Origin: Euryarchaeota archaeon UBA486
GTDB taxonomy: Archaea > Thermoplasmatota > Poseidoniia > Poseidoniales > Poseidoniaceae
Assembly: GCA_002497765.1 (NCBI GenBank)
Contig: DAET01000070.1
Span: 1-59,619 of the forward strand
Reading direction: 5' to 3'
Length of the DNA stretch: 59,619 nt
The position numbers were made by a program, and so were the translations under genes. The notes below the pieces were generated by a model. The model ran no database searches. It saw nothing but the letters and a program-made list of their open reading frames with translations, and was not told the origin of the DNA. Below, piece after piece: positions 16,725 to 26,800 of this stretch. Position 1 is the first letter of the stretch; every line of letters begins with the position of its first letter.

Positions 16725-17066
16725 ATGGAAGAGGAACTCGTGGTCCAATTGGCCCCGGAATCCTCTGCACCCAAAGAGGGCTTTTTTCTCGTTCGAATCG
16801 TCAAAGAAATTTGGCGTGAAATCACCTTCGGCGTGGGTACATGGGGGGCACTTCGCCCGTTGATTGCCGCTGCTCTGGCTGCCGTGCCCTTCTTCTTTCT
16901 TGGACAACACTTCAACCGCCAACATCGACGGGGAGTCGAATGGGGGTTCCTCCAAATCCCGCTGGCACTCACCATCATCTTGTGGTTCGGACTCTATTTT
17001 TGGTCAATCTTTGACGCTTGGAGGGACGCCGTCGCAGCCATGGGGTCGCCTCAAGACCAGAGTTGA
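16725..17066 (+). CDS. Small two-helix membrane protein
   Basis: The 113-residue product has an acidic N-terminus (MEEELVVQLAPESS) and then an amphipathic stretch (FFLVRIVKEIWREITFG). Two membrane helices follow, around LRPLIAAALAAVPFFFLGQ and LQIPLALTIILWFGLYFWS, separated by a basic loop (NRQHRRG). No known family is recognised. It is divergent from the Pcp-NUDIX gene with a 52-base gap, and its last 16 bases overlap the convergent metalloprotease gene. The codon use and the clean hydrophobic pattern support a real gene. Function unknown. Confidence 0.72.
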   Translation: MEEELVVQLAPESSAPKEGFFLVRIVKEIWREITFGVGTWGALRPLIAAALAAVPFFFLGQHFNRQHRRGVEWGFLQIPLALTIILWFGLYFWSIFDAWRDAVAAMGSPQDQS

Positions 17067-17836
17067 TCTCGAATTGGTATGGAGCCGTCGGCGAGCCCGG
17101 CCAGGTCTGCACGGTCGTCGTCATCAAAATCGCTTGGGAGACTACCGAAAATAAAATTCCCAACATCAGCCGACTCAATCGCCCAATACATCACGGAGTC
17201 GTCGTTGCTTGAGTGACCGGGGTGGTCAGGGTCTTCGTGGTCAACCGGTGATTCATACACCAAGTTCACAAGCCCGAGAAGATGGCCCACTTCATGCACC
17301 AGCACACTGTTCTCCACGTCCTCGACTGAAGGCCGTCCAAACGGCCCGTCGGCCTCATCGATGGAATCACTGAACAGAGCGACAGTCGAAGCGTCGACGG
17401 CGACGCCGAGGACGGAATCCGAATCGTAGGTACCTGCGGGGAAGAGAATTTGCCAGTACAGGGTCGTCCCGTCTCGTGGAGACGTGTCCTTCTGCTCCCA
17501 GCCCTTGTCTCGAACATCCTGTGCCGACCACGTGCCCTCATGCCCGAAGTCCACCTCATCGTATTCAACGGAAATGCCAGAAGGCTTGTCACAGACGCTC
17601 TCGAGCCGTTCAATCAGGAGATCAACGCTGCTGGAAAACGGGCGATAGCCAGGTTCGTGGTCGATCTCAATGACCATTGAGGTGTACATGCTGCTTCGCA
17701 AACATGCGAGGGTGAGGCCGCCGGGGACACCCTTCTTCTCGGGAAGAATGTCCAGCCCGTCACTTCCAAAGCAACCAACCATGGAGCTGCTCATCACAAA
17801 GACAACCAACATAACCGCCAAGTTTCGCTTTGCCAT
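17051..17836 (-). CDS. Lipoprotein zinc metalloprotease
   Basis: The 261-residue product begins with a lipoprotein signal: a hydrophobic MAKRNLAVMLVVFVMSSS and then the lipobox MVGC, which would anchor the mature protein at the outer face of the membrane. The mature part carries the zinc protease motif HEVGHLLGLVN. About 20 residues later comes HEDPDHPGH and then SVMYW, which resembles the Met-turn of metzincin-like proteases. In related surface metalloproteases the third zinc ligand lies in such a downstream HxDxxH segment. The ATG at 17836 starts the signal peptide; longer reading is possible but would spoil it. It lies 37 bases after the 146-residue gene on the same strand and overlaps the small membrane protein gene tail to tail. 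The substrate is probably an envelope protein (inference). Confidence 0.87.
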   Translation of the reverse strand: MAKRNLAVMLVVFVMSSSMVGCFGSDGLDILPEKKGVPGGLTLACLRSSMYTSMVIEIDHEPGYRPFSSSVDLLIERLESVCDKPSGISVEYDEVDFGHEGTWSAQDVRDKGWEQKDTSPRDGTTLYWQILFPAGTYDSDSVLGVAVDASTVALFSDSIDEADGPFGRPSVEDVENSVLVHEVGHLLGLVNLVYESPVDHEDPDHPGHSSNDDSVMYWAIESADVGNFIFGSLPSDFDDDDRADLAGLADGSIPIRDQLWS

Positions 17837-17873
17837 GACCTTTACACCTGAACCTTCACTTTTGAACATCTGC

Positions 17874-18314
17874 CTACCAGTCATCGGGAATGTCAATTGG
17901 GGAGAAGAGCTGTCCGGGCCCTGTAGCAGAGGCGAGTTGAGTCCGTGCAAGATGTTCCCACTGACGCAAGGCAAGAATGGCGTCAATGACGGACGCGTTG
18001 ATTTCAACCAACGTCACCCGAATGAGCGTATCAAGGATGTCCATGCGCTGATGGTCAACGATGTTCATCACCTTCTCAAGATCAAAGGACGCGTTTGAGC
18101 TGGGAGAAACAGCATCGATGGGCCAGGGGGCATGAACACGTTCACTCACGGCCTCACCTGTGCGTTCAAGATGTTGGTTCAACGTCGTCATCAGTTGATT
18201 GAGATGTTTCTGCAGGACCAATGATACCTCTACGAGTGGCATGTTGAGCTGGTTGACCAAATTGACCGTTCGCTCGGTGAGCGTAACGAGCCCGTCGACC
18301 GAATCATCTTCCAA
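17874..18314 (-). CDS. Helical protein of unknown function, TTG start
   Basis: The 146-residue product is soluble and mostly helical. An N-terminal amphipathic region (LTERTVNLVNQLNMPLVEVSLVLQKHLNQLMTTL would be continuous helix) is followed by a second helical half around LEKVMNIVDHQRMDILDTLIRV. The heptad-like spacing of Leu and Val suggests a coiled coil. The start codon is TTG at 18314 (minus strand), supported by a TGAGGG Shine-Dalgarno-like sequence about six bases ahead. It follows the stop of the 1.8-kiloresidue surface protein by only nine bases, so it is likely co-translated with it. It may be a cytosolic partner of that protein's C-terminal tail (inference). No family is recognised. 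Confidence 0.7.
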   Translation of the reverse strand: MEDDSVDGLVTLTERTVNLVNQLNMPLVEVSLVLQKHLNQLMTTLNQHLERTGEAVSERVHAPWPIDAVSPSSNASFDLEKVMNIVDHQRMDILDTLIRVTLVEINASVIDAILALRQWEHLARTQLASATGPGQLFSPIDIPDDW

Positions 18315-18323
18315 GGTCGTCCC

Positions 18324-21300
18324 TCACTGTTTAGAAAGCGCATCGATGTACTGCCATCCGTACGAGTTCCACTGCTCCTGTGTCCAACCATCGGGGAGTC
18401 CCGTTGGGGGAACGGGAGCAGGTCGGGAACGGTCCGGTCCAGCGACGGGTGCCGGAGGAACCGCATTGCTTGGAGCAGGTGGAACGGGGTTGCCAGGTGC
18501 AGGTGGAACGGCGGCAAGGGTGGGCACGGCCTTTCCAACCTTCATCTCCTCTGCAACCACATCGGTCTGGTCGGCCAGCTCCTCTTCGGTTTCTGGGGCG
18601 AGCATGCGCCGGCGCAGCACCATGGCGTAGAGGCCAAATGACACAGACGCCAATGCAATGATGAACAGGGTAACGCTGAACACATCGGTGGAAAGTTGCT
18701 GGGACAACGCCGCGCCGTCACGTACGGTTTCTGCCTTGATGAGCAACGAATCCACGCTGTGCCGGTCCATCTCAACACCGTCGACGAGGACCACGACACG
18801 GTAATCTATGCTGGAACCAGCTGGGTCGTTGGCGACGACGGGGAGGGAGGTCATGATTTGATCACCGGGAGAGGCGTCAAGTTCAACGGTGGAGACGGTA
18901 GCCCAGAAACCTCCGTCAACGAGTTCTTGAAGCGCAAAGGCCACTTGTCCGCTTCCGCCCAAGTTGTCAACCTTGACCATCATCTTGGCAGTTTCACCCT
19001 CGTAGGGACTTGGCGTGTCCCACTGGAGTGACGTCGCTTCGTGCTGCAGGTCCACGCGTGGACCAACGAGCGCCATCGGCCATGAGGCGAAGGGGTCGCT
19101 CATCGCATTCGTCACGGTGTCGTAAGGGTTCCCTGCTTCGTCGGATCCGGAAACCCAGACATCGACGGTGTAGGAAGGTAGCAGCGTGGTCGCTCCGGAG
19201 TCTGTGAGATCAAGGGCTCCGCTCCAGAAGTATTGCTGACCGAACGGCGTGATGTCAGGCAGCAGTACACTGCCCCGGGAAATCTCTGCTTCGCCGGCCT
19301 TCACACGGTAGTGCAGCACAGCCGCTTCTGTTGTATCAAAGCCGTTTTCGTCGTTCGTGATGAGGATCACTTCGAGGTTGCTGGCATCGCCAATGGACAA
19401 TGGAGAGCCTTCAGGAACACCGTTCAAGGTGATGCTGTCGATGGTGGGGCGGGCGCTGTCAACGGCCAAGCGGACGCGCGGGGAAAAGGCCGTCTCGTCA
19501 AGTGCAAGACCCGGCATGTCGTCCATGCTGAGCCGCAAATCGAGGCGACCAGAACGAACGGCAGGGACCAAAAGGTCGAGGCTGAATTCACCGTCGTCCC
19601 TTGTCGACGTGCGCCAGTTGTTCTCGAAGTCGCCAAAGACCACGTCAAAGGCACCAGCTGGAGCGGGCGTTTCGTCTTCAGAAAACAGGACCCGACCGGA
19701 AACTCGCAGGGCTTGACCCGCACCGATGATGGTCTCGAAATTTTCTTCGTTGTAGTGGTTCTCGCTGTTGCGGAGTTCAATGGCACGAATCTTTCCGGGT
19801 TGGGTATCAAACCGGAAGTCGTTGTCAAGGCTCCACCAATCGTCACCGAGGCCCTCTTCAATTTCGAAACACGGCGTGACTTCGTTGTCATTGCAGGGCA
19901 TGTCCGTCACCCTCACACGAGGGAGGAAGTGCGACTCTCCGTTGGTATCGTAGGCTTCGGGGAACATCCACGTGAGTTGGAATCGGGCTTGAATGATAAT
20001 CACCGACTCGTTTCCTTCCTCCAAATTGACCGTCGAGTAAAGGTTGGACACAGCGATGTTGTCAGACCCTGCGGTCATCACGGCTACTGGATGACCGTCA
20101 GCGCCTTCTGCGAGGGAGATGAACATGGACGACTCTTCATCGTCAAAATCGCCACCGAGGGCAACTTGGACGTACTGAATGTCTTGCCACCCGTTGATGT
20201 CACTGAGTTTGATTTGGGCCGTGTAGGGGACACCTGGATGAAGTGGCTCGTAGTCGTCGTGTCCCAAAATGGAAGAGTTTCCGAGGTCGACCTCCGGCTC
20301 AAATTCCTGACGAATGAAGTAGGTCACCAGGTCAGCATCCCAATCGGGGAGAACCTCGCCTGGGCGATAACCGCAGGTGATGCTGGAGGCAGGACAGACG
20401 GGACCGCGACCCATGGCAATCTCGTTGTCTTGCTCGTCTTCACCGGAGACGTAGAACGAGACACGCTGTTTGTGAAGGAGCATGGAATCATCGATCAGAC
20501 CTTCGAAAATATTGAGGCCGCCCGCTCGGGTTTCTGGGGATGATAGCGTCTTCACCTCGTATTCGTCCTCGTTTGGCAAGCCGTCAAAGTTGTAGTCTGT
20601 GCATCCAATGGCCTCGCTGGCCTTGCATCCAACCCAGTAGTGAAGGTTCAACTGCCGAGGTGGATCAACGGAATCCTGAACGACGATGGAGACCGATTGT
20701 CCGGCACCAGGAGCACCTGCATGGCGTTCCTCCCCGTCCATCGGCGTTGCGCTCAACACCAACGGTGAATTGCCATCCAAAATCAGGCGAATGGAGTTGT
20801 AGTTGGGATTGGTAAAGGTCGAGCCGTTCTCAAGGTCCACCGCTTGGACGTAGAAAATCATCCCACCGGGCGCCGATTCAATGGGCGACATGAACGTCAT
20901 GTTGTAGGCCCCAAACGCCGGATTCACCTCTTCATAGAGCACCAGTGGTTCGCCCAGAGGGTCCCCGTCAAACGTCACGTTCTGACCGATCACCCGGATG
21001 GAAAAGCTCCCCGCCGGCGGCATGAGTTGAGAATCCTGGAAGTGCATTGAGCCACTGAAGCTGAGGTTGAACCCACCTCGCACCCAATCCATCGGGTAGA
21101 GCTGCCGACCGGTTTCCTCCCAGACACGTAGCCCGTCGAGTTGGATGTCGTTTTCAACGACCAACTCCATGTCCGAAGTGGTCCATTGGCTCACCGCCAC
21201 ACCGAGGTCATCCTCAACGCTGATGACGGCTTCCGTGCTGCTCTCATCGTCCCATGACCAGTTCACTTTGGTCGGCATCCAAATCGAAACCACGCCGTTC

Positions 21301-23747
21301 GCATCCACGGTTGAGGTGCAGTTCGCAGCATCAAACACAACGATTCCGCCAGCGTCGGAATTCACCGTGCATGCATCACCTCTCAACCACGTGAAGGTCG
21401 GGTTGTCACCGTAGGCGTGTTCAATGGAGACGACCGCTTTGGTGACATGGTCGACGTCATCGCCTGGAGCGACCCGTGTGATGAAATTACGGAACAAGCC
21501 ATCAGGGGCCGCCAGACCACCTTCAAACGAGGCATCAACGGCACGGGTTTGCATGGCGTACGTGATGTCAATGTTGGAAATCTTGACTCGCCCTGAACTG
21601 GCGGCCTTCACGGCAATGGGAATGGTCACCATGCCGTCGCCGTTTTCGGGGATGTGGTCGTTGAACGCATCAACCAACGTGGGCGCTTTCTTGACAATTT
21701 CACCAACAGGCGAGTCGTCACTTGCCACCACGGAGGATTCATTGAGGAAGATATCGGACTCCCAGTCGTACGTTCCATCACCGCCCACGTCGAGCATGGG
21801 GCGGTCGGGGTAACCTTCCTCGTATTCCAACACAAATTGGTCGATGGACGGTGTAACATCGCTGTTTGAACTTGAGAAGAACACAGCATATCGGAGCGTG
21901 TTTCCAGCTGCTTCGGTCGAGAAACTTGTCTCCTGGTTGTTGAAGGCGTCCAGCCACGTGCTACCGTTGTCGTTGGAAACCACGACGTCTAGGGTGGTCC
22001 CTGATGGAACATCCGCTGTCCACGAGGGTCGGACCTTGCCGACCTTGGTGCCGGTGTTGAAATGAGGCGAGGTCCAGTCGCCTGTGGCCTCGTAATCGGT
22101 GGCGTACTCGATGTCCACCCACCATGAGACAGCAGTGGAGCCGATGAGTTGGGCTTTCCAAACGAGTTCGTTTCCGGGGTGATCGAAGTGAATGGTGGCT
22201 TCGGATTCGACCTCTTCCCAGTGCGTTCCGTTGTCGGCTGAAATCCAATAGTCCACGCGGTCGCCGATGGAAGCCGCCGACCAATAGGTCTCGACGTTGG
22301 CAGAAAGAACATCGTCACCGGTTTGAACGACTTCGCCGTACCAGGTCGTCGTACCGGGCGCGGGGGTGGTTTCGTAGGTCCAACCCGTTCCAAATTCACG
22401 GTAGTAGAGGGTGGCACCCGACCATGTCGAATATCCACAATCCACGGTGACAAATCGCTCACCGTCGAATTGGAGGCCGTAGCCAAGACGAGAAATTTGG
22501 CGGGTGGTCGATTCCGGAATCAGGGCAGTTGAACTCCCTGAGACCGACCATGCTTCGAGTTGGTCACGGTCGTTGTACGGCGATTCTTCTTGACATCGCA
22601 TGTAGAAGGTCGAACCGTTGACTTCGAGTCCGCGGAGCATTTGTTTCGCGCCACTACCGTAGGTGCCTCCGCACTCCCAACTCGAGCCTGTGGCTGAGGT
22701 GTAACTGTAGTAATCTTGGCTGCGGGTGTAGGTGCCCGTTCCGTCACCAGCGAATTCATACGAATACAGGCGGTTCATGGCGTTGTGCGCCACCCATACC
22801 TTGCCCTTTTCTCGGTCGTATGCAATACCGGTGTACTCACCCACCGACGGAGAGATGTCATAGGAATCCAAGCAGGTCCATGTGTCGTCTCGGGAAATGT
22901 CCATTTCAAGCACGCGGTGGTAGTTGACCGGTGCCGTGGACCCGTAGGTGTAGCGGTAACCGGAGAGAATGCCGAAGAGCCGCTCGTCATCCGTGACCGC
23001 CCAGTCTCGGAAACCGTAGTAGCCGTAATACGACGAGGAGTGCTTTTGTGGCAGGGTGCAGGAGGCTTTGTCCAGCGTGATCACAGATTCACGTGTGGCG
23101 TTGTTGGGGTAGAGGCGCTCAACAACATTGTGAAAGGACGACGACGACCAGGTCGACAAAAACAACCAGTCGTGGTGTTTGAGAATGGCACCTTGGCTTT
23201 GAGCCATAAAACTCGAGGACGTCTTCGTCAATTGTTGAGAATAAAGCGTCTCGGTGGCGTTGGAGGTGTGGGGTTGGCGCAGCGCATTCGACCCGTTGTC
23301 AAGCCAAGCGTCAGAATTGGCGTCAACGTACGCATCGTTGCCGTGGGGCAGGAAATTCCGGCTAATGTTGTCCATGGCCAACGTGAGATCACCGCTCCGG
23401 TCATCGACGTTGCTCTCTGCGCCTCGAATCCAATGCACACGATCATCGGCGACCACTTGCGACCACCCTGTTGCGGAGGCACCCGAGAGGGTCATGCTCA
23501 CATCGGTCACCAGCGCACCTCGTGGAAGCGAGACCGAGGCACCCATGTCGGGGTTGGCTCCTTGGAACAACGCGATGTGCTCAACGGAACCGTCGCTGAA
23601 TTCGTACACGTGGCGCGTTCCGGCTGCCGCTTCGGCCTCGGAAGAAAACAGTCCAGCCATGGGGCTGAGCGGCGTGAAGACCATCACGGATACGAGCAGG
23701 AAGAACACGGCTCGAGAACGGAAGTGTTGCTGTTCGCCACCTTGCAT
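18324..23747 (-). CDS. Giant membrane-anchored surface protein with Trp-rich cytosolic tail
   Basis: The 1807-residue product has a signal peptide (VFFLLVSVMVFTPLSPM, cleavage after AEAAAG). The ectodomain of about 1660 residues is beta-rich. Residues 130-380 repeat aromatic/Gly strands and read like a beta-propeller or lectin-like domain. Later parts resemble Ig-like or carboxypeptidase-regulatory-like modules, with acidic turns and many sequons. One membrane helix lies near residues 1686-1710 (VTLFIIALASVSFGLYAMVLRRR). The cytosolic tail is acidic, then Pro/Ala-rich (VPPAP repeats), and ends in GWTQEQWNSYGWQYID. I chose the ATG at 23747; a GTG at 23759 is an alternative. The gene leads the minus-strand transcript with the 146-residue gene and the metalloprotease downstream. 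It is probably a cell-surface structural or adhesive protein; no enzyme motif is seen. Confidence 0.85.
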   Translation of the reverse strand: MQGGEQQHFRSRAVFFLLVSVMVFTPLSPMAGLFSSEAEAAAGTRHVYEFSDGSVEHIALFQGANPDMGASVSLPRGALVTDVSMTLSGASATGWSQVVADDRVHWIRGAESNVDDRSGDLTLAMDNISRNFLPHGNDAYVDANSDAWLDNGSNALRQPHTSNATETLYSQQLTKTSSSFMAQSQGAILKHHDWLFLSTWSSSSFHNVVERLYPNNATRESVITLDKASCTLPQKHSSSYYGYYGFRDWAVTDDERLFGILSGYRYTYGSTAPVNYHRVLEMDISRDDTWTCLDSYDISPSVGEYTGIAYDREKGKVWVAHNAMNRLYSYEFAGDGTGTYTRSQDYYSYTSATGSSWECGGTYGSGAKQMLRGLEVNGSTFYMRCQEESPYNDRDQLEAWSVSGSSTALIPESTTRQISRLGYGLQFDGERFVTVDCGYSTWSGATLYYREFGTGWTYETTPAPGTTTWYGEVVQTGDDVLSANVETYWSAASIGDRVDYWISADNGTHWEEVESEATIHFDHPGNELVWKAQLIGSTAVSWWVDIEYATDYEATGDWTSPHFNTGTKVGKVRPSWTADVPSGTTLDVVVSNDNGSTWLDAFNNQETSFSTEAAGNTLRYAVFFSSSNSDVTPSIDQFVLEYEEGYPDRPMLDVGGDGTYDWESDIFLNESSVVASDDSPVGEIVKKAPTLVDAFNDHIPENGDGMVTIPIAVKAASSGRVKISNIDITYAMQTRAVDASFEGGLAAPDGLFRNFITRVAPGDDVDHVTKAVVSIEHAYGDNPTFTWLRGDACTVNSDAGGIVVFDAANCTSTVDANGVVSIWMPTKVNWSWDDESSTEAVISVEDDLGVAVSQWTTSDMELVVENDIQLDGLRVWEETGRQLYPMDWVRGGFNLSFSGSMHFQDSQLMPPAGSFSIRVIGQNVTFDGDPLGEPLVLYEEVNPAFGAYNMTFMSPIESAPGGMIFYVQAVDLENGSTFTNPNYNSIRLILDGNSPLVLSATPMDGEERHAGAPGAGQSVSIVVQDSVDPPRQLNLHYWVGCKASEAIGCTDYNFDGLPNEDEYEVKTLSSPETRAGGLNIFEGLIDDSMLLHKQRVSFYVSGEDEQDNEIAMGRGPVCPASSITCGYRPGEVLPDWDADLVTYFIRQEFEPEVDLGNSSILGHDDYEPLHPGVPYTAQIKLSDINGWQDIQYVQVALGGDFDDEESSMFISLAEGADGHPVAVMTAGSDNIAVSNLYSTVNLEEGNESVIIIQARFQLTWMFPEAYDTNGESHFLPRVRVTDMPCNDNEVTPCFEIEEGLGDDWWSLDNDFRFDTQPGKIRAIELRNSENHYNEENFETIIGAGQALRVSGRVLFSEDETPAPAGAFDVVFGDFENNWRTSTRDDGEFSLDLLVPAVRSGRLDLRLSMDDMPGLALDETAFSPRVRLAVDSARPTIDSITLNGVPEGSPLSIGDASNLEVILITNDENGFDTTEAAVLHYRVKAGEAEISRGSVLLPDITPFGQQYFWSGALDLTDSGATTLLPSYTVDVWVSGSDEAGNPYDTVTNAMSDPFASWPMALVGPRVDLQHEATSLQWDTPSPYEGETAKMMVKVDNLGGSGQVAFALQELVDGGFWATVSTVELDASPGDQIMTSLPVVANDPAGSSIDYRVVVLVDGVEMDRHSVDSLLIKAETVRDGAALSQQLSTDVFSVTLFIIALASVSFGLYAMVLRRRMLAPETEEELADQTDVVAEEMKVGKAVPTLAAVPPAPGNPVPPAPSNAVPPAPVAGPDRSRPAPVPPTGLPDGWTQEQWNSYGWQYIDALSKQ

Positions 23748-23808
23748 GTTTTCCAACACGCTTCATGCATCATTTGAACCATGCGGTTCAAGGTCAGCCA
23801 ACCGTGGT

Positions 23809-26800
23809 TCAGCTCGTTTGTCGCGAGTCGTATCGAATCGGGGAGGAATCGCCTCGCACGCCGTCTTCTTCGTCATCCCGAACCTCAAACCAATCGTTCA
23901 TCCAATCCCCGTCGGTGTCCCAATTGAGCGGGCTACTTCCCTCGGCGAGATGGTCATCATCAAAGTCAAGCAGGTACCAGCCATATTCGTGTTCACCCAC
24001 GTTGCGAACAGGAGGCGTGTTGGGGGATCCTTGGTAGTAAATTTCCCACGCATCGGTGCGGTTGCCAGCCATCAACACCACGTCATCGGACGGGTCGACG
24101 ATGAGGAAGTTCGTGTCCTTATCGTCCACGATGTAGCCGTATTGGTTGTCAGGTCCGCCGAACTTGTCAAGTTTGAGGTAGTTGAGAACCAACTCGTTGG
24201 GCTGGCCGAGACCAAGCATGGCTGCACGGAATTGCCAGCCTTCCGTGACCGGCATACCATCGTACGTCAATCCGCTGAGACGAACAGCGTTTGGCGAAGA
24301 GTAATCGCTGTTCGTGATGGCGTAGAACTCCTGGAAGTTGGTGTAGGATTCGTAGACGCATCCGGCACCTGAACAATCCCAATTTCCGTCTTGATCGGGA
24401 TCGAGGTTGGCGTCGGTCGCATCGGCTGGGTCGAGCGTGAACCAGGTGAATTCGGTGTCCGGTCGAGCCAAGGTCCCGCCTGATCCGTCTTGCGAGAGTG
24501 GCAGGCAGGAGTTGGTGTCGGTGGTGCACGGCCCGCCCGTCCCCACATCGATCCACACCACACGGATATCAAGGTAGGAAGAGAAGTTGTCGTTGCTCTC
24601 GTTCCAAGCCAGTTTGTATTCGTACCAGTCGGGGAGCATGTCGCCATCCGTGTCGTTATCGCTGGGATTTGAACCGTACTTGAACACCTCTCGACCATCG
24701 GAGTAGTTGTAATCCCGAACGTGGGAGACGACGGCTCCGTTTTCCACCGTCGTGATGTAGGTGATGCTGTCGCCGTCGCTGTCGTTGAGGTCAGGGCGCG
24801 TTTGGTTGTCGTACTCCATGAAATTCGTGAACGGGAGGTTACCCACACCGTTCTGAACGACTACACCGGAGGGCGTGAAGGTGCGGTCTTCCCATGCCCC
24901 TTGGGCAGCAGGAATGTCGAAGCTCGTTCGGTCGTACCATCCGTCATGGTCGCCGTCGTAGTTCACGTCCCAGGGGTTCAGCGGGTTGGCTGCCCAGTGG
25001 TTCTCGGTTGTCACGTCGTCCATGCCGTAGGTGGCGTAGCAGTATTCCCATCCATCTGGAATGCCGTCGCTGTCTGAATCCGGGTGGGTCGGGTCAGCAA
25101 CACCGCGTAAACTTCGGTTGAAGTTCTCGCTTTCGAGTTCGTTGATCTTCTCCATCCGCTCCTCGGATTCAACGCCCTTCTTGATGAAGTCCTGATAGAG
25201 TGCTTGCTGGGCTTGGAGCGCAGAAAAGCCGAGTTCTTCCTGATAGGCCGCCATCGCATCCTCGCCGAAGTCGATGATGCCCAAGTTGGCCGGTACGGTG
25301 TTTCTGGTGAGGAATTTACCCCACGTTCTTGACTCCCATTCACGGAGGTTGCTGAACGTCTCGTTGGCATCGATTTCACCGTCCTCGTTGCAGTCAAAGC
25401 TGTCCTGGTCCGAGTCCAAATTGACGTCCCCGTCAATGAGTGGGTTGATGGACCATCGGTTTTCATCCAAATCCCACGATGTGAACCAGTACTCGAAACC
25501 GTCGTACATGCCATCACCATCAGTGTCGGGAATGGTCGGGTCGGTCATGCCGAGCACGACTTCGATGAAGGCGTTGGGCGGCTCGCCTTGCTGCCAAGCG
25601 TTGAAGTCGTTCAAGAGACGCTTGCCTCGCGTTTCTTTCGAAATGAGGATGTTGAACACACGTTGTGCCTTCTCGGTGGGTTGTTGGAAATCACCGTCGA
25701 CGTGGAGCAGCGGTGCGTCGCTGGGATGGTCGATGCCGTTGTCGGGTTGTTCGGTTGCCAGAGCAAATTCTTGGCGGTCGATCAGTCCGTCTTCATCGCC
25801 GTCAAAGTCTCCATCGCCGGCCACGAGCGGGTTCAGTGTCCACGTTGCCGCCGAGACGTTCCATGCCGTAAAGAGCAACTCAACACCATCCAGCATCCCG
25901 TCGCCGTCCGTATCGACGTTGTTCGGGTCGGCTGTCAGGCCCGTAAGGTTGGTCTGGTTTTCCGTGAGGAAATCACCGAAGGAGGCCGTGGTTGGGATGC
26001 CAGGCCACTGCTGGAGTGCGTAGGCCACGCCAATGGTGGTGACGAACCACTGAGGCGATGAACGGTTCACGTCCGTCTCAGAATAGAGGGGTGAAATGAC
26101 GTTGTACTCCTCCCAGTTGGTCATGCCGTCATCGTCAGCATCTTGCCAGCGATCTGTGGAATCCAACGGGTTGAGCGTCCATGCGTCATCGAGTAAATTC
26201 CATCTCGCAAACCAAATTTCCCACCCGTCGGGCATGCCGTCATCATCGGTATCAGCGCTCAGTGGGTCGGCGGCGCCCACACTGTAGGAGGAAAGACCGG
26301 CCGTCACGGAGCCGGATGCTCGGTCCGCGAAGGTATCATCTGGAGCGCCGAGGTCGCTGATGTGATCGAACAACTTCGTGGTGAAATTCCCGGGCAGTTG
26401 AACACCATCGAGCGTTTGATTGCCGTTGAATAGATCTGATCGGATGTGGTATTCCAAGTAGTTGACGAAAGCCTCGTCCTGTGAGAGAACACCATCACGG
26501 TTGACGTCGTAGCCGTCACCGTCCGGATTCTCAAAGGCGTCCGAACCGTTGAGGGGGTTCACGCCGAGGCGTGAAGGGTCCCAAGAGCACAGACCCTTCG
26601 ACTCCCAGCCATCGGGTAGCGTATCGCCATCGGAGTCGACGAGGTTCGGGTCGGCCACTGCCCAAGCTTCAACCGCTTCAGGCGTCTCACCGTAGTCTTC
26701 GAGCAAATCGCCGTTCAGACCCATGGTTCGGACCACCGACCATTGGTATTCGCAGAGGTTGGGAAGGCCGTCGCCGTCGGCATCCCAGTCGGCGTCGTCG

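Noticed and set aside
19233..20543. A 436-residue plus-strand open frame opposite the giant surface protein
   Set aside because: It is antisense to a continuous 1807-residue protein with a clear signal peptide and anchor, and has no motif of its own.
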